Assembly (NCBI GenBank): GCA_002104905.1
Contig: MCFE01000691.1
Location: 1-44,566 of the forward strand
Length of the DNA: 44,566 bases
Source: Basidiobolus meristosporus CBS 931.73
Taxonomy: Eukaryota > Basidiobolomycota > Basidiobolomycetes > Basidiobolales > Basidiobolaceae
Direction of reading: 5' to 3'
How positions within the stretch are numbered: position 1 is the first letter of the stretch; each line of letters opens with the position of its first letter. The translations under genes and the position numbers were made by a program. The notes beneath the pieces are model-generated. The model saw only the letters and a program-made list of their open reading frames with translations, was not told the DNA's origin and ran no database searches. Shown one piece after another: positions 13,985 to 24,757 of this stretch.

Positions 13985-14947
13985 ATGACTATTGACCAAG
14001 TCCCCGTTCTCCCACCAGCCCAGCCCGCACCCATGTCCCTTCCAGAACTATCCAAACTCTCTCTCGAGCAAACAAGCGAATCACACCCTGTCTCCGAACC
14101 AGATCCACACGGAGGGGACCAACCTCAGTCCCGAGCAGACCCAAGCCCCCAAGAGGAGGACGACATGGTCACAGTGTTCACCGATCCGGCCAACTTCAAC
14201 GTCAAGCATCCTTTAAATAGCTCTTGGATACTCTGGTACGACAATCCTGGGAAAAAGACCAACCAGCACAGTTGGTCCCAAAACTTGAAGCAGATCATTT
14301 GCTTCGACACAGTCGAGGATTTCTGGGGGTAATGTTCTTAGCCACCCACGCTGCTCAGCGTTGACAACTAAACCGAACCCATTTCCTTTCTCTACGCGCA
14401 GAATATGGAACAATCTGATTCCGATCAGCGACCTGAGCGCCGGCTCGAATTACCACTTCTTCAAAGAAGGGATCAAACCCATGTGGGAAGACCCAGCCAA
14501 CGACAAGGGAGGAAAGTGGGTTATTCAGCTACCGAGGAAGACAGGGGAGCAAATCAATCAGCTCTGGCTTTACACGGTATGTTCGGTGTGTTGTTGCCCA
14601 GTGGGCTAGGGGTATTGATTCCGGTCTGTGCAGGTTCTCTCATGTATAGGCGAATCCTTTGCCTACGAGGATGAGATCTGTGGCTGTGTTGCGTCCATCC
14701 GTAAAGGCTTCTACCGGCTGGCTCTGTGGACTCGGTCTTCTGATGACCAGGAGATATGTCTATCTATTGGGTATGTACTTTGCTCACAGTATCGCTCAGA
14801 GCCACTCAACGAACAAGCCGTTTTACTCTCTGTAGGACACATCTGAAGGAGACATTGTCCCTTGGGCCCAACCAAAGCCTAGGCTTCCAGGCACACTCCG
14901 ATGCATCCAGAAGTGGCTCGTTCAAGAAAGACCGCTTTGTTGTTTAA
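13985..14947 (+). CDS. eIF4E: mRNA cap-binding translation initiation factor eIF4E
   Basis: Four exons (13985-14328, 14402-14576, 14634-14770, 14836-14947) give 255 residues. eIF4E binds the m7G cap and recruits eIF4G. Seen after a Pro/Ser-rich, acidic N-terminal tail of about 65 residues: HPLNSSWILWYD, the cap-stacking tryptophan in QHSWSQNL, the dorsal-face motif DTVEDFWG, the second cap tryptophan with its glutamate in KPMWEDPAN, a LALWTR strand and the typical ending SGSFKKDRFVV. Every splice junction restores a conserved block. The dorsal face that receives YxxxxL-phi ligands is intact, which matters because a 4E-T-like ligand gene lies 10 kb downstream. Confidence 0.96.
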
Positions 14948-15082
14948 CCACAATCCCCTAGTCAGATAAACCATCAACAAACCCCATTCAATGAAAATGT
15001 AGATGTAAATGAATGCCATTTCAATGTTTAGTTTAAGGTGGCGACATGGAGCAATTAGTTGGATTACAATTTATACAGCATT

Positions 15083-17359
15083 TTACGATTGTCCAACGGA
15101 TGGAAGCAAATCAATAGCCACGGCCTCCATATTCTGAAATATACTGACCATTTCCTGCTTGTCCGGAGGTTGCGGTGTTGCTTGGGTGTTGCTTGGGGTG
15201 TTGCTTGGGTATTCATTGTATCTCTGAGGGGGATAATAACTGTTGCCTGGCTGAGAGTAGGGAGGATACGCTGCGGAGGCGGCTTGTTGGCCGTAGGCCT
15301 CCCCGCCGCTTGAAATTGACTGGCTGCGCTGTTGGTGAGGCCTGTAAGGATCCATAGAGCCTTCGGGTGGGTAGACGGAGCCTGGTCTGGTCTGTGCTGC
15401 GGTGCTTCCGTATGAATAGCTGTTGCTTCGGCTGAGAGATGGGTTGTACATCGGCTGGGGCGGGTACTGTCCATACGCCGAGTCTCGAGAGAGATTGGCA
15501 GGTAAATAGGGATTAGCTTGATGTCGGGCTAGGATGCTGATAAATAACTCAGTCGAGCAAAGCAGATTTGGATATGAACCAATACTCACTGTTGCCGTAT
15601 CTAGCTACTGACGACTCCATCAAATTGTTGTAGGTCGACCGAGCTTCGTGAAACTTCTCGTTCAGCCCAATCAAATCATCTAGAACCTTTGGCTCAGTAA
15701 CTGCAAACCAGCTGGTGATCAATGCCCCCCACTAACCTTTCTTACGGCCATAAGACCCGATCAACTTGACCAACTTTGGGCGCAGGGAGAGGGAAATGTT
15801 GTAAAGTGTCTGTGATGGACCAAGGGTTACCAACCACCATCCATGGTGTACGCACGGGCACGCTTGTTTACCTGAAGCTCTTCGTTCTCCGTCAAGTGGT
15901 CCCTGTGAGGGTCGATTTTACCGAGCACCTGGAGCAACCTATCAACGTTATGCGCCTCAGCCATGACCTCTTCCTCATCCTCCTGGTGGGGCGAGGAGCC
16001 ATGTTGCGATTCTGGTAGCTTTTCCTAAGGCGAAGCCTGAATCAACGGAACCGCTAAGGCGAACTACAGTGATGCTGTGCAACTTACAACATAGTTTACT
16101 GGGAAGATCCCAATTCGACCCCTTAAATCACCTTTCCACCACTCCTTGTACTTGGTCTCGACAACTGTGATTACATCCCCCTTGTAAAACCCTAGCTCTC
16201 CGCTCTCGGTAGCCTTGAAGTCAAAGAGAGCTCTAACCCGGGTGGCCTCTAGCGACTGCTTAGGCTCGATTTTCTGAAAAATATGGTCACGCACCATTCA
16301 CACACCAAAAACGTAACGCGTTAAGAGAGGCAATACCTTCGCTTGGGCTCCATTGTTCGTGGCAGCGCCTGTGTATGCGCTACGCTGCTGAAATAAATTT
16401 CCATTAGCATTTGCGTGCTCCCGAACGATGGTTCATGAACTCGTTATTTACATAATTTTTGCGACTTTCATTCTCTGATAGCGATAACGCCAATGCAAGC
16501 TGTAGCTCGTCTTCCTCCTTAAGCTTATCCAATTCGGACTAGAAATTCGCCTATATGAGTCTCGTTCACTTTGGAATCATGTATGAGGTAGACAACACAG
16601 TACCTGCGTAGGCTTTTTGGGGGCTTGGGGTGTGGGAAATTGGTAATCTAAAGAGAGGTTGAGAAATCAAGAACAGCACCTCCACATAGCAGAAAGAAGC
16701 ATACTTTGTTCTCTCAGTTGGGAATATGTCTCTTGCATTAAGCTCAAGGTGGAATCATTGCGAAATTCGAAATTCCATTGTTGGATAAGTTCAAGTATTC
16801 TGTTCTTAACGAGCTCGTGGACATTCTACGAACGAAAAAATATTAAGTACTTCCTCCACGGCGGCTACTGTTGATGCTGAATATGTCTGCTTACACGATC
16901 ATTTAACATTCGAACGAGGTGAGTGGTGAAGGCCCTAGAGCAGATTTCCCGATGCACTTCGATTCCGCAGTTTTTTACCAAAGCCTCCGTCAGCTACAGG
17001 AGGGGATGTGAGCCATCATGGAGAACTCTCAAGTAAAGTCTATGCGCTTACAGTCAAAGCATAAAGAAGCACATTGGCGTTACGATGTGTCAAACGTTTG
17101 GAGACCGCAGCGACACAATCTCTGCCTCTGTATACCAAATAATTAGAGGGCCTTCGCGTGAAGATGCTACAACTGCTTCTTACCCGTTGGCGGTTTTATT
17201 GACTCTGTCGCAGACGGCCAAAATGAGCTCCCAATCATCAGACGTTAGATTCTCACTAGTAGCATTGGCTAGTGAGAGTTAATTAGCAGCACGATCCAAC
17301 GAAAATAGCTAGCTGTACTTACCAACTGCCTCATCAAAAGGATTAGCATTCCGAAACAT
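15083..17359 (-). CDS. HSE1: ESCRT-0 subunit Hse1 / STAM
   Basis: Thirteen exons (17323-17359, 17184-17268, 17052-17127, 16895-16993, 16705-16825, 16604-16647, 16452-16538, 16337-16387, 16088-16273, 15872-16024, 15737-15809, 15590-15700, 15083-15528) give about 522 residues. The domain order is that of Hse1/STAM: N-terminal VHS (NPFDEAV, DDWELILAVCDRV, LYALTLTEALVKNCG), a ubiquitin-interacting motif (EEDELQLALALSLSENES), an SH3 domain (RVRALFDFKATESGELGF, WWKGDLRGRIGIFPVNYV), a GAT-like helical region and a Pro/Gln/Tyr/Ser-rich tail. With Vps27/HRS it sorts ubiquitinated cargo at endosomes. The exon 12/13 junction is ambiguous: donor gtgagt with acceptor catcctag, or donor gtattg with acceptor ttatcag. 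Both stay in frame. The intron 15701-15736 is 36 bp. It converges with eIF4E, 135 bp between stops. Confidence 0.92.
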
Positions 17360-17990
17360 GATTTGTGTATTTTAATGAGTACTTGGTGTGTATGATTATA
17401 AAGGGCTATGGGTTGGTAAATAGAAATAAGTTAAGAATATCTGAAGCCCAATCTTGGCTCTATACCAAATCACCATTCCAGCTACATATCTTGGCAAATC
17501 CCCTGACACGCCAAATGCCGGGAATAATGCTACCCAGACAAATCGATTACTCGAGTAAGTTTAGCAATTATTTGGGAAAGTTGTTTAAACACACTTAAAA
17601 CCATGTTTGTGCAGGAATTATGTATGTCAACATGTCCGGTATCGCACGTGATTTGGTTGCGTCATATAGAGGCTACGATGCTGTATCCCATCTAGATACG
17701 AGCCCATAATTTATTGCTTAATTACCTGTGCCGCCACTTCTCACCACCTATGGATCCTTCCAAACAGTGATCCAATCATCAAGTGATCTGAACTGACGGT
17801 GGAAGATACTGAGAATATGGGTGCTGGCCAATCATGAGGCAAGCGTCAAGTGTCACGCAAAATTATGTATGTAGCCTTAGTAGGACTTCATTTATTAAGC
17901 ACTATTTGGAATGTGCTGGGTGTTGCCTTTTGCCTCCTTATTTCCCTTACACCTTTGCCACTTTATCCCTCATTTCCAAGTCGACTTCTA
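17360..17990. promoter_or_regulatory. divergent promoter region HSE1 / V-ATPase e
   Basis: About 630 AT-rich bases without a convincing gene separate two outward-facing start codons. An E-box (CACGTG at 17645-17650) lies in it. Both neighbours work in the endolysosomal system, so a shared bHLH-type site is conceivable, but one hexamer is weak evidence. Confidence 0.4.
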
Positions 17991-18322
17991 ATGGGTGGAA
18001 TCGCTGTTCTTATCGTAGCTGCTGCTATCGCTGTTCTCTGTGTTGCTGCTTACTTTTTCAGCCCCAAGGGCCCTGATCAAACGTGAGTTTTTATTGTAGC
18101 CAAACAACATTTGAATTCACCCTAACCTTCAAATTCTAGTCTTTACCGTACCAGCATCATCTTGGCCCTTATTTGCATGTACCTTATGTAAGTCCATTCC
18201 GACCCTTCTTGCTAAGCCTTCGAATTTTCCTGACTTTTTTTCATAGGTGGGCAATTACCTATATGGCTCAGTTGAATCCTTTGATAGCACCAAAACGCTC
18301 TGATCTTAAGCCTGGCCATTAA
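17991..18322 (+). CDS. VMA9: V-type proton ATPase subunit e
   Basis: Three exons (17991-18082, 18140-18187, 18247-18322; introns 57 and 59 bp) give only 71 residues, normal for Vma9/ATP6V0E (about 70-81). It is a two-helix membrane protein of the Vo sector needed for V-ATPase assembly. Seen: a first hydrophobic span (GGIAVLIVAAAIAVLCVAAY), the short loop FSPKGPDQTLYRTS, a second span (IILALICMYLMWAITYMA) and the family ending QLNPLIAPKR. The ATG directly before GGIAVL is chosen because it gives the family length. Frames upstream are open but do not resemble the family. It is too short and too split to be picked up as one open frame. Confidence 0.9.
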
Positions 18323-18960
18323 AGATAGCAGGATTAGCTCGAGATGTAAACTTTTTTGTTTTCTCATATTCTTGACTCTCTGAGCACAATGCCACCTTCG
18401 CATCCGACTCTTTACTAGTAATGCAACCTAATATCGACGTTTTCCAATACCTTCAATGAATAAAGACCCTTTGACTCGATGACAGACACTGTTGTTCTGC
18501 TACTCGGGCGTATCACTTGATCCTGCTGAGAATTTAAAGTTTTAATGGTTACGCTAATCATGTATTACGGGATTACTCCCTTGGACTGGCAGATGTTTGT
18601 AGAAATTTGAAGTAACAATAGATTTTACTGGTTGGATCGCCTTCATGGAATACTCGGCAACATCCCAAAATAGCAGGCAGAAAGTTGCCCATATTTAATT
18701 AAGCTTAAAATGTGCACGATGTTTTCTTCAATGGAGTTCAGATCTACCACTCTTCCCCAGCATTTCTTTAAATGAAAATTACCCAATTCAGACAGGGTTA
18801 GGGATGGAATACAGAGCCCAGGTATGTCCAATTAGTTGTTTAGTAAGTCCAAATGGTTGTTTAATTTTCTGTCTAGATGAGCAAGGATATCCTGATTGTT
18901 GTTTAGCAAAATCTTTTTTCATTCTTTTTTCGCAATTCCGATGGTTGTTCAATTTGCTGT
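18323..18960. other. intergenic, no gene seen
   Basis: AT-rich stretch between V-ATPase e and the tandem repeat. From about 18830 it contains degenerate copies of the tgttgtttag phrase that makes up the adjacent satellite. No protein or RNA gene was recognised. Confidence 0.5.
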
Positions 18961-19114
18961 TTAGTTGTGATAGGCTGCTCACATTGTTGTTTAGCTATTC
19001 AATTTCCTGTTTAGTTGTGATAGGCTGTTCACATTGTTGTTTAGCTATTCAATTTCCTGTTTAGTTGTGATAGGCTGTTCACATTGTTGTTTAGCTATTC
19101 AATTTCCTGTTTAG
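18961..19114. repeat. 50-bp tandem repeat, three copies
   Basis: Copies beginning at about 18965, 19015 and 19065 are nearly identical; one c/t difference is seen in the first. Each holds gattcaat-like and ttgtttagctattc phrases. The repeat is built from a shorter motif (cctgtttag / ttgtttag) every 20-30 bases, also seen decayed upstream from about 18830. It lies about 250 bp ahead of the COX10 start. Confidence 0.9.
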
Positions 19115-19365
19115 CCAAATTTATTGCTTGACAGGATATCAATATTGCTCAGCTTTAGGGTCGAATTCTGGAATAAATTATTGTGAGGAAAAACTTTTTC
19201 ATTTCATGACTGGATGCTTTGATCACTCATGGAAATCCTAGCCAAACCGTCCCTTGGTGGCATTATTCCATTTTACTAAACAGACAATCAAAATATTCCC
19301 ATTTGGTAGAGAAACACGCCCCAGGTAGATAGTATCGTTGTTGTGTTCACTTTCTTCCAACCCAT

Positions 19366-20595
19366 ATGTCGCTTCACCTTGGTCGTCTTCTGGTTTGTCC
19401 ACCGAGAGCGAGGTTTTCTTCTCTTTCCACCATAAGGCAGGTTAAATTCTCCACCCTTCACTCTAGATATGCTTTCTCGAGAACGCTATTCGGTCAAAAA
19501 GGCTGCATTCAAGGGATCCCAGGAGTAAGGACTAGAGAGAGAGCCTTTCTCCCGTGCATAACGGAAATACGCTCCACCGTATTGCATTCCACCATCCCAC
19601 AAGAGGAGGAGAATACTCCAGTGATTGCTGATAAAGCCGGAGTAAGATGGAAGCCTATGCCAGAGTTAACCCTTGCCAAGCTACCCCAAGTTTACAAAGA
19701 GCTATCGAAAGCAAAGCTTGCCGCCCTGGTAGCTTTGACCACCATGTGTGGCTATGCTGTCGCTCCAGAAGCTGTAAATCTCACCACCATGTTTTGGACT
19801 ACAATTGGCACCACCCTTTGCATCAGCTCGGCCAACGCATTCAATCAATGGGTAGAGATACCATACGATGCGCAAATGAGTAGAACTCGCAATAGAGTTC
19901 TAGTACGCCATGCTGCCTCGCCGCTTCACGCATTTGCATTCGGGTCTGTCACTGGCTTATCCGGTATCAGCATGTTGGCGTTTGGTGTGAGTCCGTTAGT
20001 CGCCGCGTTAGGTGCGGCCAACATAGTTCTTTACTCGGCCATCTACACGCCACTCAAACGTATCTCCATTGCCAACACTTGGGTAGGAGCCATCGTAGGC
20101 GGCATCCCACCCATGATGGGCTGGGCTGCTTGCACAAATGGCTTAGAGCCGGGGGCTTGGTTGCTCGGATTTATTTTGTACGCGTGGCAATTTCCCCACT
20201 TCAATTCATTGAGCTGGAATCTGCGTGCTGATTACTCCAAAGCCGGGTTTAGAATGATGGCAGTGACGGATCCTGCACTTAATGCGCGTGTATCTCTGCG
20301 CTACAGTCTTGCATTACTCCCACTATCCTGTATAGCACCCATGCTTGACGTCACTACCTGGTGGTTTGCGGCGGATTCATTCGTGGTCAATGCAATCCTG
20401 GCTCATGGGGCATGGCGTTTCTGGAGGCATTCGGACGAAAAGACAGCCCGAAAGCTGTTCTTCGGCTCTCTCATCCATCTCCCACTCATCCTTGCTCTGT
20501 TGATGATTCATAAGAAGAGCAAAAATGAGGAGCAAAAGAAGCTACCGTATGCCGAGCTGAAAAACGCGCAAATCATCAAGCGAGAATTGAGCTGA
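19366..20595 (+). CDS. COX10: heme O synthase (protoheme IX farnesyltransferase)
   Basis: Intronless gene of 409 residues. COX10 attaches a farnesyl group to heme B in the inner mitochondrial membrane, the first step to heme A for cytochrome c oxidase. Seen: a basic, Ser-rich presequence (residues 1 to about 45), then the UbiA prenyltransferase domain from about residue 110, with the first Asp-rich substrate motif starting at about N157 (NAFNQWVEIPYDAQMSRTRN) and the second loop region around YAWQFPHFNSLSWNLRADY (HFNSL plus a basic segment). Several hydrophobic spans follow. The ATG chosen gives the presequence. It is notable as one of only two single-exon genes here. Confidence 0.95.
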   Translation: MSLHLGRLLVCPPRARFSSLSTIRQVKFSTLHSRYAFSRTLFGQKGCIQGIPGVRTRERAFLPCITEIRSTVLHSTIPQEEENTPVIADKAGVRWKPMPELTLAKLPQVYKELSKAKLAALVALTTMCGYAVAPEAVNLTTMFWTTIGTTLCISSANAFNQWVEIPYDAQMSRTRNRVLVRHAASPLHAFAFGSVTGLSGISMLAFGVSPLVAALGAANIVLYSAIYTPLKRISIANTWVGAIVGGIPPMMGWAACTNGLEPGAWLLGFILYAWQFPHFNSLSWNLRADYSKAGFRMMAVTDPALNARVSLRYSLALLPLSCIAPMLDVTTWWFAADSFVVNAILAHGAWRFWRHSDEKTARKLFFGSLIHLPLILALLMIHKKSKNEEQKKLPYAELKNAQIIKRELS

Positions 20596-20919
20596 TCAGC
20601 ATAAGCCATTCTTGGCCATTCATTCATCCTCACTAACTTTATTTTCTGAATCGACTCTGCATATTTCTCAATACACTGCTTCACTCAAATATATGCGATA
20701 TTTTGTTTACGGTCAAAGGGGTTGTGTGATATTGTGGGAATCTCTTGCAAAATACCGCTTTTTAGCAATTAAATAGCTTGAAGGAATCAAGTGATTTTTT
20801 TTGATAAAAAAAAGAAAAAAAATCCCGAAAAGGTCTAGGAGCGAAAGCCAGGCAGCCATAATATTAGTCACATAGAAGCCATTAGAGAATAATTTCCCTG
20901 CCACCAGCCCAATTGCAAC
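20596..20919. other. intergenic COX10 / YTM1
   Basis: About 320 bp with no gene. An A/T-only inverted repeat (gatttttttt near 20793 facing aaaaaaaatc near 20815) could form a hairpin. It holds the COX10 3' end and the YTM1 promoter. An open minus-strand frame here lacks an ATG. Confidence 0.5.
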
Positions 20920-22572
20920 ATGGAAGAAGGTCCACAAATACAAGTTCGCTTTACCACGCGCCAAACCCAATACGCTGTAACAGATACCCCAATTGTGGTT
21001 CCCACACGCCTCAAAAGATATGGACTCTCAGAGATTATCAACCATTTGTTGGGCCTAGGTAAGCGAAGGTTTTGTTAATGCTATTAATGATGCCACGATT
21101 CGGTCGACCCGTGTTCCGCTCCATACAGCCCGACTTACGCTATTGCTGGTTTAGAGAAGCCAAAGCCCTTCGATTTCCTTATTGATGGTGAATTCCTGAG
21201 AACTAGTCTAAATGAGTATTTGGTGGAGAAGGGCCTGTCCACTGTAAGTGTATGAAGCAAAGGCCCTCACAACCCGGTCTTCTGATGGTATTATGCACTG
21301 TAGGAAAACTTGATCACCATCGAGTATGTCGAATCCATGTTGCCACCCACGCCGTTATCTGGATATAAACACGACGATTGGATTGGTGCGATCGACAAAG
21401 AGCAGGAAGGGTATGATGGATCAATGGTCGTCCGATAGGCTCAATACTCATTCCACGTTTGTAGGTTCTTTTTGACCGGATGCTATGACAACAAGGTTCG
21501 TGTTTGGAACAAATCTGGCGACTGTGTGGAGACGTTTGTTGGCCACGAAGGTCCGATCAAGAGCGTTAAATGGATGAAGTCCCAAGGTAAATACTAGAGC
21601 AGCTCCACCGAGGCGTATATATATTCACGTCGTTTGCGCATATTAGATGGTGGCTTAAGACTGCTCTCCGGCTCTCACGATCAGACGGTTATTGCCTGGG
21701 AATACTCTCCCTCTGAGCAGTCATATGAGATGCTTTATCAATGTGTCGGACACAAAGGCAGCATTGAATCCATTGCGGTTCATGAGTCTGGCGATCATTT
21801 CTTGACTGCCTCATGGGATGGTTCCATCAAATTCTGGAACACCGAAAGCGTGGAGGAGGAGGATTCCAGCGCAGTTCAAACCAAAAACAAGAGAAGAAAG
21901 GCTGCCAAAGAGAGCGATGTCCCCACCAAAGTAATCCCTACACTACGGCCATGTGTACAAGGCTTCATATTAATCACAGTTATTTCATAGACTCCACTCA
22001 CTACATTGGATGGACATGTTGGCTCGGTATCATCCATCATCTACAACCAGTCCAACTACAACCAGGCATTCAGTGGTGGTTGGGATCATTCAATCCGAAT
22101 CTGGGATCTCGAGTCTCGGGTCAACGTTAACACCAAGGTAGGCGAGGGTTGTACGCTGTTGTTGCACTCGCTTTACTAATCTTGCCATCTACTGTAGAAT
22201 TGCGAGAAGGTAGTTTTAGACGTGGACTTCTCCGAGAAGTCTGGCCTTCTGGCGTCAGGCCACTCTGACCGCTCAATTCGCTTGTGGGATCCTCGCTCCG
22301 ACGATTCGGCTGTGGTTAAGCTTACTCTTTCTTCGCACCAGAACTGGGTTTCGTCGGTATCTTGGTCCGAGAAATCCCCGTTCATGCTGGTTTCTGGCTC
22401 ATACGACTCCAACATCAAAGTATGGGATATTCGTAGCAAAGCTCCTCTGTACACCATTTCTGGGGCTAGCCAGCCTGACCAAAAGGTGCTTGCTGTGGAA
22501 TGGTCCAATGACATGATCTTGAGCGGTGGTGAGGACTGTTCCTTCAAGATCCATTCGGCCAAACTTGAATAG
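20920..22572 (+). CDS. YTM1: ribosome biogenesis WD-repeat protein Ytm1 / WDR12
   Basis: Seven exons (20920-21058, 21155-21243, 21304-21410, 21465-21586, 21647-21930, 21991-22137, 22198-22572) give 420 residues, the usual Ytm1 size. Ytm1 joins Nop7/PES1 and Erb1/BOP1 in the PeBoW complex for 60S assembly in the nucleolus. Seen: the N-terminal NLE/UBL domain (VRFTTRQTQYAV, LKRYGLSEIINHLL, PFDFLIDGEFLRTSL), through which the AAA protein Mdn1 removes the complex. Seven WD-type blades follow (VRVWNKSGDC, VIAWEYSP, IKFWNTES, IRIWDLES, IRLWDPRSDD, IKVWDIRS and a final CSFKIH). A basic insert (KNKRRKAAKE) after the third block resembles a nuclear signal. The first intron uses the acceptor at 21154; the earlier cag at 21128 would cause a stop. 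Confidence 0.94.
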
Positions 22573-22814
22573 ACTGGGAGCTAGCGCATGTTACATAGAT
22601 GATCCAGTTGCCTCCACCTCTTGTTAGTACACATAATACATATCTGAATTGAACAGTAAAATAAATTCTGCTATTTATCCACAACCGCATGATTGGCCAT
22701 ACACTGATGCACATTGCCATTGTTTACTTTAATTGAATGTGTTATGATTTTGATGTTGTTCATATATTCTTGATACCTGCTTGTTCCCTGTCTTCACCAT
22801 TCAACCTTTAAACC
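22573..22814. other. intergenic YTM1 / ADIP-like
   Basis: About 240 AT-rich bases between two plus-strand genes. No gene or repeat was seen. Confidence 0.45.
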
Positions 22815-24599
22815 ATGTATGAGGATGATTCCATAGACGAACGTTACTTGAGGCCGAGCACAGACGACAGCTTTACTGAAGAAAGGTAAGCTTGGTATTG
22901 AGGCATGCCCCCCAATGCTTTGATTGACTTGGTGTGGTATTACAGCCCTGTCGAGCACCCAGCCTATCGCTGCGAATACATAAACGGCCAGCTGGCTGCA
23001 TATGGGTTTCCTTCAGATCTGAACCTACTGGAACCAGACAAGGAAAGCTCGAAAGAAATAATCAATATTCTATTTGTGTTGTTAAAGCAACGACAGGTCA
23101 ATACACCTTTTGACCTTTCTTCATCAATACGACAACCTTCCCAACAGTTCTTCTTATTCTAGCAAGATGTTCAAATTCGAGACGACCTTGAGGAGAAAGC
23201 TCGACGCCTCCACGATGACTATGAAAGAGTATCCGCTTTGTTGGTATGTATAATTCGCAACCTACCCTCCAGCGGAGTTTTAATTCGAGAATCTTCTCCC
23301 ATTGAAGCTGAAAGAAAGGTCTCGACTGGAAGCAAGTGAACGTGAGGTCGCAAACTTCAAAGCAAAACTCAGGTAAATTTCAGCTTGACGTAGGCTTTCA
23401 ACTCCACCAATAACCTTGCGTTTGTGCTAGTGTTTCCGAGAAGAACATCAGAGAGCAGGTAGAAAAATCCCGGAAATTGAATGAAGAGTTGACCAAGATG
23501 AAGTCCAACCTGCAGTTAATCAAGACTCAATATGCGGTTTGTTGCGATGGCTTTTTGCCTCGCTGTATCTTTCACTAAGTGTAAACTTCAACTTTACAGC
23601 ATGAAATACGCAAAAAGGATACCGAGAACATCAAGTTAAAGGACCGTATACAGAAAGGCACTAGCGTAGACAAATCAAGCAAGAAGCCGCAAATTAGATT
23701 GTTGAACCCGATAGCTCCAGTGAAAAGTATCAGACGTACCGGATCATCCATCTCAGATGGCGGCAAGGTAATTTTTCGACCAAGGAAAGTAGGTTTCATC
23801 AAGCTAACTATATACGTAAACGTAAACGCAAACGCAATTCCCGTTTCAGCCGGCTGATCTCACAAAAGACACATTGATGAAATACCAAGAACGCGAAGAA
23901 AAGATCATCCATGAAAATGGGCAGCTTAGGAACACACTATATGTAATTCACCAAGAGCTAGTCAAAATGCTTGAATCCGACTCGATACAAGCCCTGGGTA
24001 TGCAAGGAAACGAAAGCGTAGTCGCCAGTACGGACATCAAACATGTAAACCGAGCCCACTTTTCATCTCACATGGACCTCATTAACGCATATTTCAGGAA
24101 CTCAAGCTAGAACACTTCCGATTGCCTTGTGAATTCATCATCAACGACATCGATAGTGAGACAAAGGCTCTTGTCGAGGAGTTGCATCTCATTCTCGAGA
24201 TCATATCATCTATGGATCTGGAGCCAAAAACCAGCAATACAAACGATGATGCAGTCATAGCTTTAACCACCAAGCTCGGTAATGTGTTGTGCAGTCCACT
24301 TTTAATATCCGAAGCTAACATTGTCCATTGTAGACAAGTACAGGTCAATCATTGCTGAGCAGCAGAAGCTACTTGAGCTCGCCGTGAACAAGCAAAATGA
24401 CGCGACGGCTGTCAAGGACTTGGAGAGGTTAGTTGCTCTATGCTGACTTTTTACCGGGTAGTTGTTCATATTGCTTCACGAAATTTCCAGAAAGCTTGAA
24501 GACAATGCTATCGATCTGATACCATCCAAGATGAACGCATGTACACTTACTCCCGCAGATAGTCCACAGCTCAATATCGACAGGAAGGATTTGAACTGA
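22815..24599 (+). CDS. ADIP/Msd1-like coiled-coil protein (SSX2IP family)
   Basis: Ten exons (22815-22885, 22946-23096, 23163-23243, 23308-23372, 23431-23536, 23600-23767, 23850-24044, 24098-24278, 24334-24427, 24491-24599) join in frame to 406 residues. The first 200 residues resemble the ADIP (afadin- and alpha-actinin-binding) domain: EYINGQLAAYGFPSDLNLLE, then a coiled coil with LLKQRQQDVQIRDDLEEKA and HEIRKKDTENIKLKDRIQKG. Family members include vertebrate SSX2IP and fission yeast Msd1, which anchor microtubule minus ends at centrosomes or spindle pole bodies. A basic linker and a second helical region follow. Function by analogy: microtubule anchoring. The family call rests on recognised motif wording only, and the C-terminal half is not diagnostic. 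Confidence 0.75.
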
Positions 24600-24757
24600 G
24601 CCTCCTTGCTCTAGCATGTAGAACATGTATCGATTGATTGCGCTTGTATAAATAAATAAATGGGCAACGATTCTTGCGGTTGAATATATGTTTAATTGTT
24701 TGAGCGTAGTAGAAAATAGAGATAAGCTCATTGGGGCTGCTAAGATTTCGGTCAAAG

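Noticed and set aside
17365-17598. Plus-strand 77-codon frame in the HSE1/V-ATPase gap
   Set aside because: No family resemblance, overlaps the promoter of HSE1, and the codon pattern looks random.
20713-20970. Minus-strand frame with hydrophobic stretches between COX10 and YTM1
   Set aside because: It begins without an ATG and overlaps the start of YTM1 on the other strand.
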